From: Protula sp. h YS-2021
Lineage: Eukaryota > Annelida > Polychaeta > Sabellida > Serpulidae
Length of the DNA: 64,000 bases
Assembly: GCA_949752745.1 (NCBI GenBank)
Contig: OX457024.1
Span: forward strand, 50,671,810-50,735,809
Direction of reading: 5' to 3'
In this document: piece by piece, positions 19,101 to 28,261 of the stretch
Numbering within the stretch: the first letter of the stretch is position 1
Layout: each line of letters opens with the position of its first letter
The notes under the pieces: model-generated
The model's input: the letters and a program-made list of their open reading frames with translations, nothing else
Database searches by the model: none
Told to the model about the DNA's origin: nothing
Translations under genes and position numbers: made by a program

Positions 19101-19580
19101 GCACTACAATATACCATTTCGTTCCATAGTTTAAGGTCTCCAACAAATGTGTCTTGATATGGTTCTCTTGCTGTCGCATTTCAAGCAGTAAATCCGATCC
19201 ATCCTCAGACTCAAACCGTCTTTCCTGCGCATTTTCACCCAGACTAACCCTTCTAGCTCTCCCTACCTGTCCTGTCTTTTGTTTCTTTGAAAAATGTTCT
19301 TCATGAGACACATTTTCCACCTCAGCTGGTATGCATGCATGTGCTTCATAAGTATCACAAGATGGAAATATTTTAATGCATTCACAGCAGAGGAACGGAT
19401 CAGGTCTGATAATACCATCTTGTACGTCTTTCGTCTCTTGGCTTCAATCTTCTCAACAAGCTCTTCATGAGCACGTTTCATCTTAGCTGGTTTGCATGTA
19501 TGTGCTACGAACAATTCCAGAGATGGAAATGTCACATTACTATCATCACAGAAGACTGATGTGTCTGAATTAGATGCCAT
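16145..19580 (-). pseudogene. Protein-primed family-B DNA polymerase (Polinton PolB), first copy (PolB-a)
   Basis: The ATG is at 19580, preceded by a TATA box at 19639-19646. Domains in order: C2H2-like finger (VFCDDSNVTFPSLELFVAH), basic linker, 'CFLWSVLAYLYP' (conserved N-terminal motif), a second finger (FYCFNCLHWFELLDEH), Exo I (YSDFESF, about 18280), endonuclease-VII-like insert ([18 protein letters not shown]), Exo II (HNLRGYDSHLIM), Exo III (SDVLLLADVF), damaged motif A (about 17115; three codons lost and Tyr changed to Cys), motif B (NNSVFGKTMENVR), motif C ([10 protein letters not shown], about 16330). Breaks: frameshifts near 19290, 18880 and 17690, TAG at 18371-18373, and a 5-base CTACA duplication near 16305. 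The last 90 residues are replaced by PolB-b. In the family it replicates the linear element from a protein primer. Confidence 0.9.
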
Positions 19581-19638
19581 TGTTGTTGTCACGTCAATTG
19601 CTTAAACTGATATGATGAAATGTAGGTCTCACTCATCC

Positions 19639-19646
19639 CATTTATA
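19639..19646 (-). promoter_or_regulatory. TATA box of PolB, copy 1
   Basis: TATAAATG on the minus strand, about 60 bases before the PolB ATG. The 60-70 bases from TATA to ATG are conserved with copy 2 (22542-22612), including 'GACGTGACAACAACAA' just before the start. This argues for a real promoter/leader under past selection. Confidence 0.7.
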
Positions 19647-19734
19647 CCACATAGGCATGTATTGCAGAGACATCTAGCGGAGAGCGGTGTGTTCTGACGA
19701 TACCTGAAAGCATTAAGAAAAGAAAAGCATAATA

Positions 19735-20150
19735 TGTTTTCAAAAAATTAAATTTTGGTTTAGATCCCTGATTTTTACCCTACTACACCATGGTAAAATG
19801 TTTAAACTTATTTTATATATCATATGTTATCAAAAACTAAATTTGTTAAATTTGGTTTCGAAGCATCATTTTCACACTACTATAACTTTAAAACATTTGA
19901 ATAAGTAGCTTGGTAAAATGCTAAAACTTATTTTATACATTATATGTTTTCCAAAAACTAAATTTGTTAAAGTTGGTTTGGAAGTGCCATTTTCACACTA
20001 CTATAAATTTAACACATTTGAATAAGTAGCATTGTAAAATGCTAAAACTTATTTTATACATTATATGTTTTCCAAAAACTACTTTTTTTAAATGTGCTAT
20101 AGATGTACCATTTTCCAACTACTATAACATAAAACATAACATTAGACTTA
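19735..20150. repeat. 121-bp tandem repeat, about 3.3 units
   Basis: Units share 'ggtaaaatgctaaaacttat', 'catatgttttccaaaaacta' and 'ttcacactactataa'. The word GTAAAATG begins at about 19793, 19913 and 20034. It lies just outside the PolB end of copy 1, where homology to copy 2 stops. Confidence 0.85.
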
Positions 20151-20184
20151 ACGTAGGGAAAATCCCATTCCTTCTCAAATTTAT

Positions 20185-20395
20185 TGATTGTTCCCACGCT
20201 CTGAACGAGTGCACTCTGAAATTTATCGATCGGTTTCCTCCCCACTCTCTGTACGAGTGCACTCTGAAATTTATCGATCGGTTTCCCCCACGCTCTGTAC
20301 GAATGCACTCTGAATTTTATCGATCGGTTTTCCCCCACACTCTGAACGAGTGCACTCTAAATTTTATCGATCGGTTTTCCCCCACACTCTGTACA
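20185..20395. repeat. 47-bp minisatellite, five units
   Basis: Units contain 'acgagtgcactctgaaattt', 'atcgatcggttt' and 'cccccacgctctg'. Confidence 0.88.
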
Positions 20396-20413
20396 CATGT
20401 ACTTATTCTTATG

Positions 20414-20415
20414 CT

Positions 20416-20472
<57 letters not shown>
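20414..20472. repeat. (TG)n microsatellite
   Basis: About 29 TG units, nearly perfect. Confidence 0.95.
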
Positions 20473-20473
<1 letters not shown>

Positions 20474-20499
20474 TTAGAACCATTGAAATATGACTAATT

Positions 20500-20800
20500 A
20501 AATATTATCATAATAATAATAATAATAATTTAAAAAAACCACAACTCTGGCTAATTCGTCTCCAATCTTTCACTTCCTTTCCAAAGAATAACCAGTCTTT
20601 CACTTCCCTTTTCCAAAGACTAACTAATGTTTCACTTCGTCTCCTATGTGTATTTCAGTCAATCCTTCACTTGTTCTTCAACAGCACAGGTAAGAGCAAC
20701 TGTTTTCACTTTTTTCCATGTGTATCCAACAACAGCCAGAACATGAATGATGCATATGTGCATACACAATGTGCTCTTATACGAGTGTTGAATCACATCC
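20500..20800. other. Low-complexity spacer
   Basis: (AAT)n at 20509-20530, then about three diverged 36-bp units with 'ctttcacttc' and 'tccaaaga' (20565-20665). No gene. Confidence 0.55.
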
Positions 20801-20801
20801 T

Positions 20802-21003
20802 AGGGGGGGGGGGGGGGGTCAGTACATATTATTTCCTGAGGGCGGTCCCCCATGGTATGATATAATTCTTCACCGGGGGGGGGGGTCCCCATGGTATGAT
20901 ATAATTCTTCACCAGGGGGGGTCCCCATGGTATGATATAATTCTTCACCAGGGGGGGTCCCCAGGGTATGATATAATTCTTCACCAGGGGGGTCCCCATG
21001 ATA
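20802..21003. repeat. G-run minisatellite, about five units of 36-45 bp
   Basis: Units contain 'tccccatggtatgatataat' and 'tcttcaccagggggg'. Runs of 6-17 G occur in each. It directly abuts the tRNA-like SINE head at 21012. The frame over 20769-21086 is repeat-derived. Confidence 0.85.
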
Positions 21004-21011
21004 TGAAAGTG

Positions 21012-21097
21012 ATGCCCGAGGGCGGGTTCGATCCACCGACCTTCAGATCATGGGTCCGCTTACCGGTCCTCTGCTCTACCAACTGAGCCATCCAGAA
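21012..21097 (-). mobile_element. tRNA-derived SINE head (or tRNA pseudogene)
   Basis: On the minus strand there is a strong A box (TGGCTCAGTTGGTAGAG, 21074-21090). A T-arm-like segment follows, in which GGTGG and CCGCC flank the 7-base loop ATCGAAC, with B box GGATCGAACC at 21025-21034. The A-to-B spacing is longer than in a tRNA gene and the anticodon arm does not fold well. A SINE 5' head or pseudogene therefore fits better than a functional tRNA. Confidence 0.6.
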
Positions 21098-21109
21098 CGT
21101 TTATGATCG

Positions 21110-21300
21110 GGAAAATATTCCTCATATACATGATTGACAGGTCATGTGACACATGATTGACAGGTCACGTGATTAATGACGTCATGATGACGTCATTGAC
21201 AAGGGCGCGCGCTCTTAGAATTACCTGTTCCAGAACACCCATGGGGATTCTAAAACAATGACGTCACTGTTTTAGAAACCCCATGGGGCTTCTAAAACAC
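21110..21300. promoter_or_regulatory. CRE-palindrome-rich outer segment of copy 2
   Basis: TGACGTCA-type palindromes at about 21178-21200 (two) and 21261-21268 (one), with E-box-like CACGTG/CATGTG sites and inverted copies of 'ccatggggnttctaaaac'. CRE palindromes also cluster at the equivalent outer edge of copy 1 (6300-6420). Binding by host bZIP factors is inference. Confidence 0.4.
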
Positions 21301-21380
21301 CTCGTGACTTCATTTCCTGATTTCGGACTGTTGTTTTCCCACTACTCCGGAGATCTTTTTTCCTGCTGCCGATCCCGGGT

Positions 21381-21647
21381 CTAGAAAAACTGCACAACGT
21401 CCTGTATTGGTCTTGCACACGCCGTCATCTGTTGCCCGCAGAAGAGGTAGTGGTCGGTCTTTAATCCACACGTTAAGCAACTCAGCGTGTACTGGTGCCT
21501 CAGTGCGGAGTGATAGGTCAATATACCTGCGCAGTACAGGCACAGCTGGTGACCACATCCTGCGGCAATTACCCGGTCTGGGGAGATCATTCATTCACAC
21601 CCGATGCAGAATTCAATGTCTTCCTGGAGAAAATATCTTAGCTCCAT
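21381..21647 (-). pseudogene. RING-finger protein, copy 2 (frameshifted)
   Basis: Minus-strand relative of the gene at 6686-7237. From ATG 21647, 'LRYFLQEDIEFCIGCE' aligns with the region before the first Cys pair of copy 1. A one-base change near 21591 shifts frame, and the rest follows: CGHQLCLYC, about 17 residues, CLTC, then a conserved end (FCGQQM). All eight zinc ligands are present across the two frames. The N-terminal 90 residues of copy 1 have no counterpart, so the gene is shorter or truncated. It points outward, on the PolB side of copy 2, whereas the copy-1 gene is on the integrase side. Confidence 0.72.
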
Positions 21648-21699
21648 ATTTACAGCTCAAAGCAGTAAGCGGTTGTGAAACTCAACCGAAATGACAAAC

Positions 21700-21835
21700 C
21701 AATATATACCAAACCAACCCCCCCGTGCAATACATATACCATGTAAGAACCCACCGGTGCCCAAATCTATACCATTTGAGGACCCCCGTGCCCAAACCTA
21801 TGCCATGTGAGGACCTCTCCCCCCAGGAGAGCAAA
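21700..21835. repeat. About 43-bp tandem repeat, three units
   Basis: Units contain 'gtgcccaaacctatgccatg' and 'tgaggacc', with diverged first unit. A trace of the same words ('accctatggtaaaa', 'gtgaggacc') is at 7380-7405 by the other RING gene. Confidence 0.65.
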
Positions 21836-21914
21836 ATTTCACGAAATGTAACCAAATGAACGATGGTATACATGTTATCATTCAGTAAGTAGGGTGGGCC
21901 AACCCTCGACCGAC

Positions 21915-22180
21915 CTCCCCCCTCCCCTCCCCTCGTGGCAAATTTGTGATTTTTGCATATTTATACGTTTCAGACAATTCTAAACATTTTTGGTTTTTTG
22001 ACCTCCCCCCCCCCCCCCTCCGGGCGAATTTGCGATTTTTGCATATTTATACGTTTTAGACAATTCTAAACATTTTTGGGTTTTTTACCTCCCCCCCGGG
22101 CGAATTTGCGATTTTTGCATATTTATACGTTTCAGACAATTCTAAACATTTTTGGTTTCTTACCCACCCACCCCCCCCCC
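21915..22180. repeat. About 85-bp tandem repeat, three units, shared with 7400-7490
   Basis: Units contain C-runs, 'aatttgcgatttttgcatat', 'ttatacgtttcagacaattc' and 'taaacatttttgg'. One unit is present at the copy-1 RING end. Confidence 0.9.
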
Positions 22181-22232
22181 TGGACCTGCTTGCAGTATAT
22201 AATGTGAGGATGGCTGCTTAAAAGCAGTAGTG

Positions 22233-22240
22233 TATAAATG
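22233..22240 (+). promoter_or_regulatory. TATA box of the Cys-rich gene
   Basis: TATAAATG, 45 bases before the ATG at 22278. Confidence 0.5.
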
Positions 22241-22277
22241 ACGGTCTAACACCACATTTCTCATAACAAGCAGCAAG

Positions 22278-22595
22278 ATGTCTACAACTCGTACATTCAC
22301 AGTGATGCGGAATGGCAAGGCAGTGACCCTGAGAACAGAATGCTACAAGTGTTGGGTGTGGTTAGAATATCCAGGACAACCACATAACTGCCCGGTACAT
22401 CACAATGCACCGCGTCGATACTGTTGCAAAACCTGCGGCGGTTTGCTATGGTATAAGTTTACGGCAACATTATCTGGACCAGAACCATGTACAGACTGCT
22501 GTTGTGAAATGAAACGTGAATTCTGTCTGTGTATGAGTGTGTATAAAAGTGGATGTCTGAGATTACATTTCAGCATTTCAGTTTTCAGCAGTTGA
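22278..22595 (+). CDS. Cysteine-rich putative zinc-binding protein
   Basis: 105 residues, frame intact. After a basic start come cysteine groups CYKC, then C-P-V-H-H, then CCKTCGG, then CTDCCCE and CLC, which look like one or two zinc ribbons or a treble-clef cluster. The family is not recognised. It lies between the terminal repeat and PolB, on the same strand as PolB. The last 18 codons overlap the PolB TATA box and leader, so the real product may be under separate early control. No counterpart is visible at copy 1, whose homology ends earlier. Confidence 0.5.
   Translation: MSTTRTFTVMRNGKAVTLRTECYKCWVWLEYPGQPHNCPVHHNAPRRYCCKTCGGLLWYKFTATLSGPEPCTDCCCEMKREFCLCMSVYKSGCLRLHFSISVFSS
22542..22549 (+). 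promoter_or_regulatory. TATA box of PolB, copy 2
   Basis: TATAAAAG, 63 bases before the PolB ATG at 22612. It lies inside the 3' part of the upstream Cys-rich frame. The following leader resembles that of copy 1 on the minus strand. Confidence 0.7.
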
Positions 22596-22611
22596 CGTGA
22601 CAACAACAACA

Positions 22612-25356
22612 ATGGCATCTAATTCAGACACATTAGTCTTCTGCCATGATTGCAATGTGACATTTCCATCTCTGGAATTGTTTGTAGCACATACATGCAA
22701 ACCAGCTAAGATGAAATGTGCTCATGGAGAGCTTGTTGAGGAGATTGAAGCCAAGAGACGAAAGACGGTGCAAGATGGCATTGACAGACCTGATTCGGTC
22801 CTCTGCTGTGAATGCATTAAAATATTTCCATCTACGGATGCGTTTGAGACACATGCATGCATACCAGCTGAGATGGAAAATGTACCTCATGAAGAACAAC
22901 CCACAAAGAAACAAAAGACGCGTGAATCAATACAAGCCATTCGAAAAGGAATTAAAGGTAGAGCATATGGCATTTCCGACACCAATTACTGACATTCTAA
23001 AGTCTGAAAAGGAGAGCGATGTATCCATCAATGTGTTTGGATATGAACAAGATGTAGTTGTTCCGATACAACTTAGTCGAAACTCAGTGCGAGAGAAATC
23101 AACTTGCTTCTGATTAGCGATGACAAGAAAAGGCATTACTGCTTCATCAAGAATTTCAGCAGACTTATGACTTATCGATCAAAGCATCATGGAACAGCTT
23201 TTTATTGTTTCAACTGTCTTCACGGGTTTGTGCGACAAGAGCTTTTAGATAAACATCGTGAAGTGTGCGTCAAGCATGGAGCGCAACGCTTATCATTTCC
23301 TAAGCAGCCCTTCATCAAGTTCAAGAATGTAGCAAAACAGCAGCGAGCACCTTTTGTGATTTATGCTGACTTTGAATGTTTCACGCAAAAGCATGAAGAA
23401 GACACAAGTATCGGCATCATCGTCCAAACAGCTTCGTTTATGTGGATGTGAGCCAGTACGACATACGTGCACCAGTTGTGTATCGAGGAGACAACACCGT
23501 AGAAGTCTAAAAAAAGACTGTGAAAGTCTTTTTAGACCATATGGTGAATGAACGTGATCGTATTGTACATGGTTTACAGCAGCAAAAGGATATGGTGATG
23601 ACTCGTGAAGACAAAGAATTTCAAGAACGCTGTTGGTTGCTTCATTTGTCATGAGCCTCTAGGATCAGATCGTGTGAGAGATTATGACCACATCAATGGC
23701 AAATATCGCGGAGCAGCGCATAGTGAATGCAACTTGCAATTTCGACTTAGAAAAGATCAGCAGGGGGATAAAGATTCTTTTATCAATCCTGTGTTTTTCC
23801 ACAATTTGAGAGGCTATGACAGTCATCTGATCATGGAGGAAATTGGGAAATTCAAAGATGAAACGATTAGTCATTCCCAACACCATTGAGAAATATATTG
23901 CATTCACCATGAGCAATCTAAAATTTACAGACAGCTTTCAGTTCATGAGTACCTCTCTACATAAGTTGGTATCCAAAATTGCGGCAGAAGGGAAAGATAA
24001 CTTCTACAACATGACCTCTTACATTCACGATAACAACCAACAAGATTTGCTGCTGAGAAAGGGAGTGTACCCCACGATTACGTGGACGAGCCATCCAAGT
24101 TTGCTGAAACACAGCTACCATCAAAGGACAAGTTTTATAGTCTTGCAGATATGCTACTGCTAGCTGACGTGTCGTGGGATGCCATGTTAAAAGCGACAAA
24201 GGTGAAGTTGGAATTGATCAATGACATTGACATGTACCAAATGGTTGAGGCATACGTGGAGGAATATCTGTGATCACGCACAAGTATGCGAAAGAAAATA
24301 ATCCCTACGTAGCAGATTACAATTCTGAGTTACCAAACAACTACCTGATGTACCTCGACGCAAATAACTTGTATGTGTGGGCCATGTCACAAAGCATGCC
24401 ACAAAAAGAGGATTTATGTGGGTGAGCGAGATAGAATCCCTCGACTTCATGGATGTAGCTGAAGATGACGACATTGGATTCATTTTGGAAGTGGATTTAG
24501 AATGCCCAAATTCAATCCATGATCGTCACAATCACTATCCATTGGCTCCAGAACGGAAATGTGTCAAAGTTGGAGAATTGTCAGAGTACAGTCAGTACAT
24601 CGCGCCATAATGTTTGAACAGAGCAAATGGCTAGCAAAATACGTTACCTTGAACACAAAAAAAGAGAAAATTGGCCAAGAACCCATTTGAGAAAGACTTC
24701 TTCAAAGTGATGAACTTTTCAACGAAGATTTGACAGCCGTACATTTGCGCAAAGTGGATTTGCTTCTGGATAAACCCATTCAAGTTGATTTTACCATTCT
24801 CGACTTCAGCAAAGTGCTTATGTTCAACTTTCATTACAACTACATCATGGTCAAGTATCCGAATGCCAAGTTGTTGTTCAGCGACACCGACAGTCTATGT
24901 TACGACATAGAAACGGAAGATATCTACAAGGATATGCAGCAAGATGCTGACCTGTTCGACATAAGTGACTATCCGCCAGATCATTTCCTACATTCCAACG
25001 TGAACAAAAAAGTGCTTGGAAAAAATGAAGGAGGGGAGACGGCAGGCATCCCCATTGAAGAGTTTGTTGGACTTAGACCGAAAATGTACAGCTTATTGTG
25101 CGGTGGGAAAGGAAAACATACAGCTAAAGGCATCACTCGAGCTTGTCAAAGACGCATTAAACATATACAGTATAGAGACAGTTTGTTCAAGAAAACACAA
25201 ACGATGGCTACAGGACACATTATTCGAAGTCATGGTCACCAGCTTTTCTCGGAGAAGTTGAGGAAAGTAGCCCTCTCTCCATATGACGACAAGCGATATG
25301 TGCTGAATGATGGCTATCCCACCTTAGCGCATGGACATTACAAGGCTACGTTATAA
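22612..25356 (+). pseudogene. Protein-primed family-B DNA polymerase (Polinton PolB), copy 2
   Basis: Same domain order as PolB-a. N-terminal fingers are VFCHDCNVTFPSLELFVAH, CCECIKIFPSTDAFETH and FYCFNCLHGF. Exo I (YADFECF, about 23367), endonuclease-VII-like insert (CFICHEPLGSDRVRDYDH), Exo II (HNLRGYDSHLIM), motif A (YLDANNLYVWAM, Gly changed to Val), and motif C ([10 protein letters not shown], about 24882) follow. It keeps the C-terminus lost in copy 1 ('TAKGITRACQRRIKH', 'ALSPYDDKRYVLNDG', 'LAHGHY'). Several frames are needed. Deletions remove the N-terminal acidic region (around 22925), parts around Exo III (about 24140 and 24170) and about 100 residues including motif B (about 24595-24720). 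Inactive. It supplies the reference for the copy-1 C-terminal losses. Confidence 0.9.
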
Positions 25357-25413
25357 AAGTTGGAGGTCCTCCAACGTAAGAGTTATTTGAGGTGTGAACA
25401 TTGAAGCATTAAC

Positions 25414-25770
25414 ATGGAACTTGAAAGTCGTAAGAGATCTACAACTGATATGGATACTCTTGCAGATACAGTTAAAGACTTAAAAGTGAAAAATCCTACC
25501 ACCACCATCAAGAAATTGAAAGTGGAGACGGCACCAACACCACAGTCGTGGGATGGAATGCATTCTCTAGGAAGTGGAAAGTACATTAAAATTATGAAAC
25601 AAAGTAATGAAGGAGTGGTAAACATTCTCAAATACCTCAGAGATGAGGGGACTTGAAGAAACCGTCCTACGAAAAAGGGTATTTTGCTGACAATACCTGA
25701 ATGGAAAATGCTGAAGAAGCAGTTGAAAGAAGTGAATAAAAGGCTTCGAAGACAAGAAGACGGCGCATAA
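25414..25770 (+). pseudogene. PC4-like (p15) coactivator-type protein 1, one nonsense change
   Basis: The N-terminal 50 residues are Ser/Thr/Lys-rich and low-complexity (as in PC4/Sub1). The PC4 core follows: 'SLGSGKYIKIMKQ', 'EGVVNILKYLRDEGT', a TGA at 25654-25656 where copy 1 has Gly, then in the same frame 'PTKKGILLTIPEWKMLKKQ'. The known family binds single-stranded DNA as a dimer and acts in transcription or replication. Here it lies directly downstream of PolB on the same strand, which suggests a replication or late-transcription role (inference). The frame is lost again at about 25745. Confidence 0.68.
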
Positions 25771-25785
25771 CAAGGTATTGTCATC

Positions 25786-26160
25786 ATGAATGCACTAATG
25801 TTTAACGGTGGTGCTTACCTTGCTGTAAATGATAGGAATGAAGTGATAATAAGTTCTCGGATAATAAGTTCTGCTTATCGGTTTAAACCTGAAGTGTGGA
25901 AAGACTTTAAAAACATATCGCTTGAACCTGTGTTTAAACGTAGACTTGAAAATAAAGTTGAAGTGTTTGTGGTTGAACATGATTGTGACATACGTGTTAG
26001 ATTCTGGAGAAATCTTTTACAGGATTATCCAGAGGATTATCATGTTGTGCCAGATACTCCATATTCAGATTTGATTCACTTTGATATGAAGAATTGGCGT
26101 GCAATCTTACGATTCCTAGAAGCTATGCAACATCCACTCTTCACCATCTTGCGAGCATAA
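25786..26160 (+). CDS. PC4-like protein 2 (or second half of a double-domain protein)
   Basis: 124 residues, intact. It has two sheet-then-helix units: 'MNALMFNGGAYLAVND' to 'YRFKPEVWKDFK', and 'DIRVRFWRNLLQDYPEDY' to 'IHFDMKNWRAILRFLEAM'. Trp in the final helix of each is typical of PC4-like folds, but identity to known PC4 is low. In copy 1 the matching region is in frame with PC4-like protein 1, so the two may have been one gene. A short duplication (IISSRIISSAY) is visible at 25850-25875. Confidence 0.5.
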   Translation: MNALMFNGGAYLAVNDRNEVIISSRIISSAYRFKPEVWKDFKNISLEPVFKRRLENKVEVFVVEHDCDIRVRFWRNLLQDYPEDYHVVPDTPYSDLIHFDMKNWRAILRFLEAMQHPLFTILRA

Positions 26161-26214
26161 AAACGTCTTTGCAGACAAGGAGACAGCTCATAGTTGATCT
26201 GACTGTTGAACGAG

Positions 26215-26752
26215 ATGGAAGCATTTTTATCGGATTATGAACCCATTACAAATGGATTCTCATATCTGAGAAACTTATGTGCTGACATTGTGATAAGACA
26301 TTTTGGAAAGTATGTCATTCTATCACCTGAAGAACAATCTGTTTTGAAAGACCATCTAGAGAAGTTCAGGATACCTGGCTTTCTCCTTATACTCTCAGAG
26401 GATTTAGAAGTGCGTGTTACTGAGAACTGTCTAGACGTGTTTGTACGATTTCGCCAGTATGACAAGCTGACAGAACGCTACGACTACATCACCCTCAACA
26501 CAGTGGAATGGTACGCTCTGTTACAAGCACTGGATTGGAAAGAACCTGACGCTTGAATTCAAAGAGGAAGGAGTGCAACTCATGCGGGGCACCAAGTCCA
26601 TTGAGCTGACACATCCAATGTGTGTTATGGTGTTGGACATTAATATGAATGATCATGGATATGAACTGAAACTGTCTGAACATTACACATTACAGTGTCG
26701 TATTACACTGCCACCCAATGCTCTCCTGGCTCATCATGATCGTCTGTGTTGA
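26215..26752 (+). pseudogene. PC4-like protein 3, frameshifted
   Basis: The first frame from ATG 26215 gives 'GKYVILSPEEQSVLKDHL' and 'DVFVRFRQYDK ... YDYITLNTVEWYALLQALD', again strand-plus-Trp-helix units. A one-base shift near 26540 moves it to a frame that stays open to TGA at 26750-26752 ('GTKSIELTHPMCVMVLDI'). The last 50 bases run antisense into the protease stub, so the C-terminus looks like read-through of a deletion junction. The copy-1 counterpart is a short fragment at 13650-13800. Confidence 0.52.
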
Positions 26753-26867
26753 TGACATGGGCACCGCGTTGTAAAGATGGTAACTGGTCCATGGAAAACA
26801 CACCTTGAAACAAGTCTTTTGTCATGGCATCATGGGATGGGATGGCTTCTATCTGCTTCGTGTTCAT
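26703..26867 (-). pseudogene. Adenain-like cysteine protease, N-terminal stub, copy 2
   Basis: ATG 26867 overlaps the capsid stop codon (ATGA). The 54-codon frame has 'KDLFQGVFSMDQLP', 'HVINTDDHDEPGEHW', the conserved N-terminal part of adenovirus-type maturation proteases, including the catalytic His in G-E-H-W. It ends in TAA at 26703-26705. The Asp/Glu, Gln and nucleophile Cys of the triad are gone. It overlaps the 3' end of the convergent PC4-like gene. Confidence 0.78.
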
Positions 26868-28259
26868 GACTGGTAGTCGAATTGAATGCTACGATTTGCA
26901 CTTATTTCAACAATTTTATCAAATTCAGCGTACACTATAACATTAACTGTATTTTGCAAGGCACCAGCAAAATTCACTTCTAGTCGCAAATTCCCATGCT
27001 TGATAAGGGCATAATGATCATCACCATCATAATCAGGTGTTAAGTCAAAAGAAAATAAAGCATAACCTCTAGGCCAATCTTCCCGTTTTATAATGGAACA
27101 TTTCTCACCATTCAATTTATCAAAAGATTTGTAAAGAGTTTCAAAAGCATCAAGATATTTGCCTCGATTTATATCAAGCTTGAGAGGTTTGGATAGGACT
27201 GGATCACCATCCGTGTAAAGTTGCATAAAGTTAAGAAAAAAATGATCAAAATTGTATGGATTTCTCAATACTGTTCCAGCAAAGGCTTTATTATGAACCA
27301 TTCCAATGACAATACGTTTTGGTAATTGGCCTAAAAAGATGTTATCTTTCACAAAAGATTGAAATCCAGCCGGAATAGCTCAAATTTTACATTCTTTTCT
27401 AGTAATAATAAACTTAGCAGGAGTTTTCATCAATGCATCTGCATGCCCTAACTGAATACCTGGACTAACCCTCACTTTGCGAATGATTAAAAACGCATCT
27501 CTCACTTCTACTTTAAAACCATTATTTGCAGCCATTAATACATATTCATCTTTTTGTCTATGTAAACGTAATTTCATACTAATACCATTTGGCAGATAGT
27601 GATCTTGCCCAAACAAATCTACCCTTAAACCACCTGTAAGCATAAACTCACGCCTTAGACGTGTATACAAATAACGATTATGTAAACCATTATTTCCTTG
27701 TTGAGCTATATCACCACCCTCAACATTTACAAGAAAACCTGGTACATATCTTTCATGATTAGCTCTTTTCACCTCATGACTATTCATTGACCCGGCAGTA
27801 TCTTTATAGATGAGACGCATAAAGCGCTGAGAATGGAGACTTTCTTCCAAGTCATGAATGAGATGAGATATGATACTGGTATATCCATGGGTATTGTTAC
27901 TATGTGATACCAATCGATCATTTAGAAATAATTCAATATTGGACCATAACCCATTAAACAAATCATTGATACATGATACGTAATCATCTACATCACATGG
28001 TGTTCCATCAGCCTTTACAATAGCGCATACAATATGAAGTTTACTATTCTTTAAATCTAGATATTCTTCTGTACTCGCCGGAATGTAGAATTCTATTGGA
28101 GCGCCCTCTCTAATGGTAGTCAGTGGTTGATAGTCTACATTATAACTTTATAACTTTATAACATTATAATAGTATAACAGTAGTTTGCGTTGGTGGTATG
28201 CGAAACCATTCCAATGGAGAAAGACTACATTCACAAGAATGTTTATGAATTAAAGACAT
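26864..28259 (-). pseudogene. Major capsid protein (double jelly-roll, Polinton type), copy 2
   Basis: The ATG at 28259 starts MSLIHKHSCECSLSP and leads to the 'PPTQT' signature. A short AT-rich insertion (28141-28175) and frameshift break the N-terminus just after it. The main frame then carries 'EGAPIEFYIPAS', 'EEYLDLKNSKLHI' and 'LFNGLWSNIELFLNDR'. A second shift near 27365 leads to the C-terminal frame (27352-26864) with 'LPKRIVIGMVHNKAF' and 'REDWPRGYALFSFDLTPD'. By eye about four in five residues match copy 1 in the C-terminal third, so the two copies are not a recent duplication. Three bases separate it from the upstream pVI-like gene. Confidence 0.88.
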
Positions 28260-28261
28260 GT

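Noticed and set aside
21012..21097. Functional tRNA gene
   Set aside because: The A and B boxes are good but the anticodon arm does not fold and the spacing is too long.
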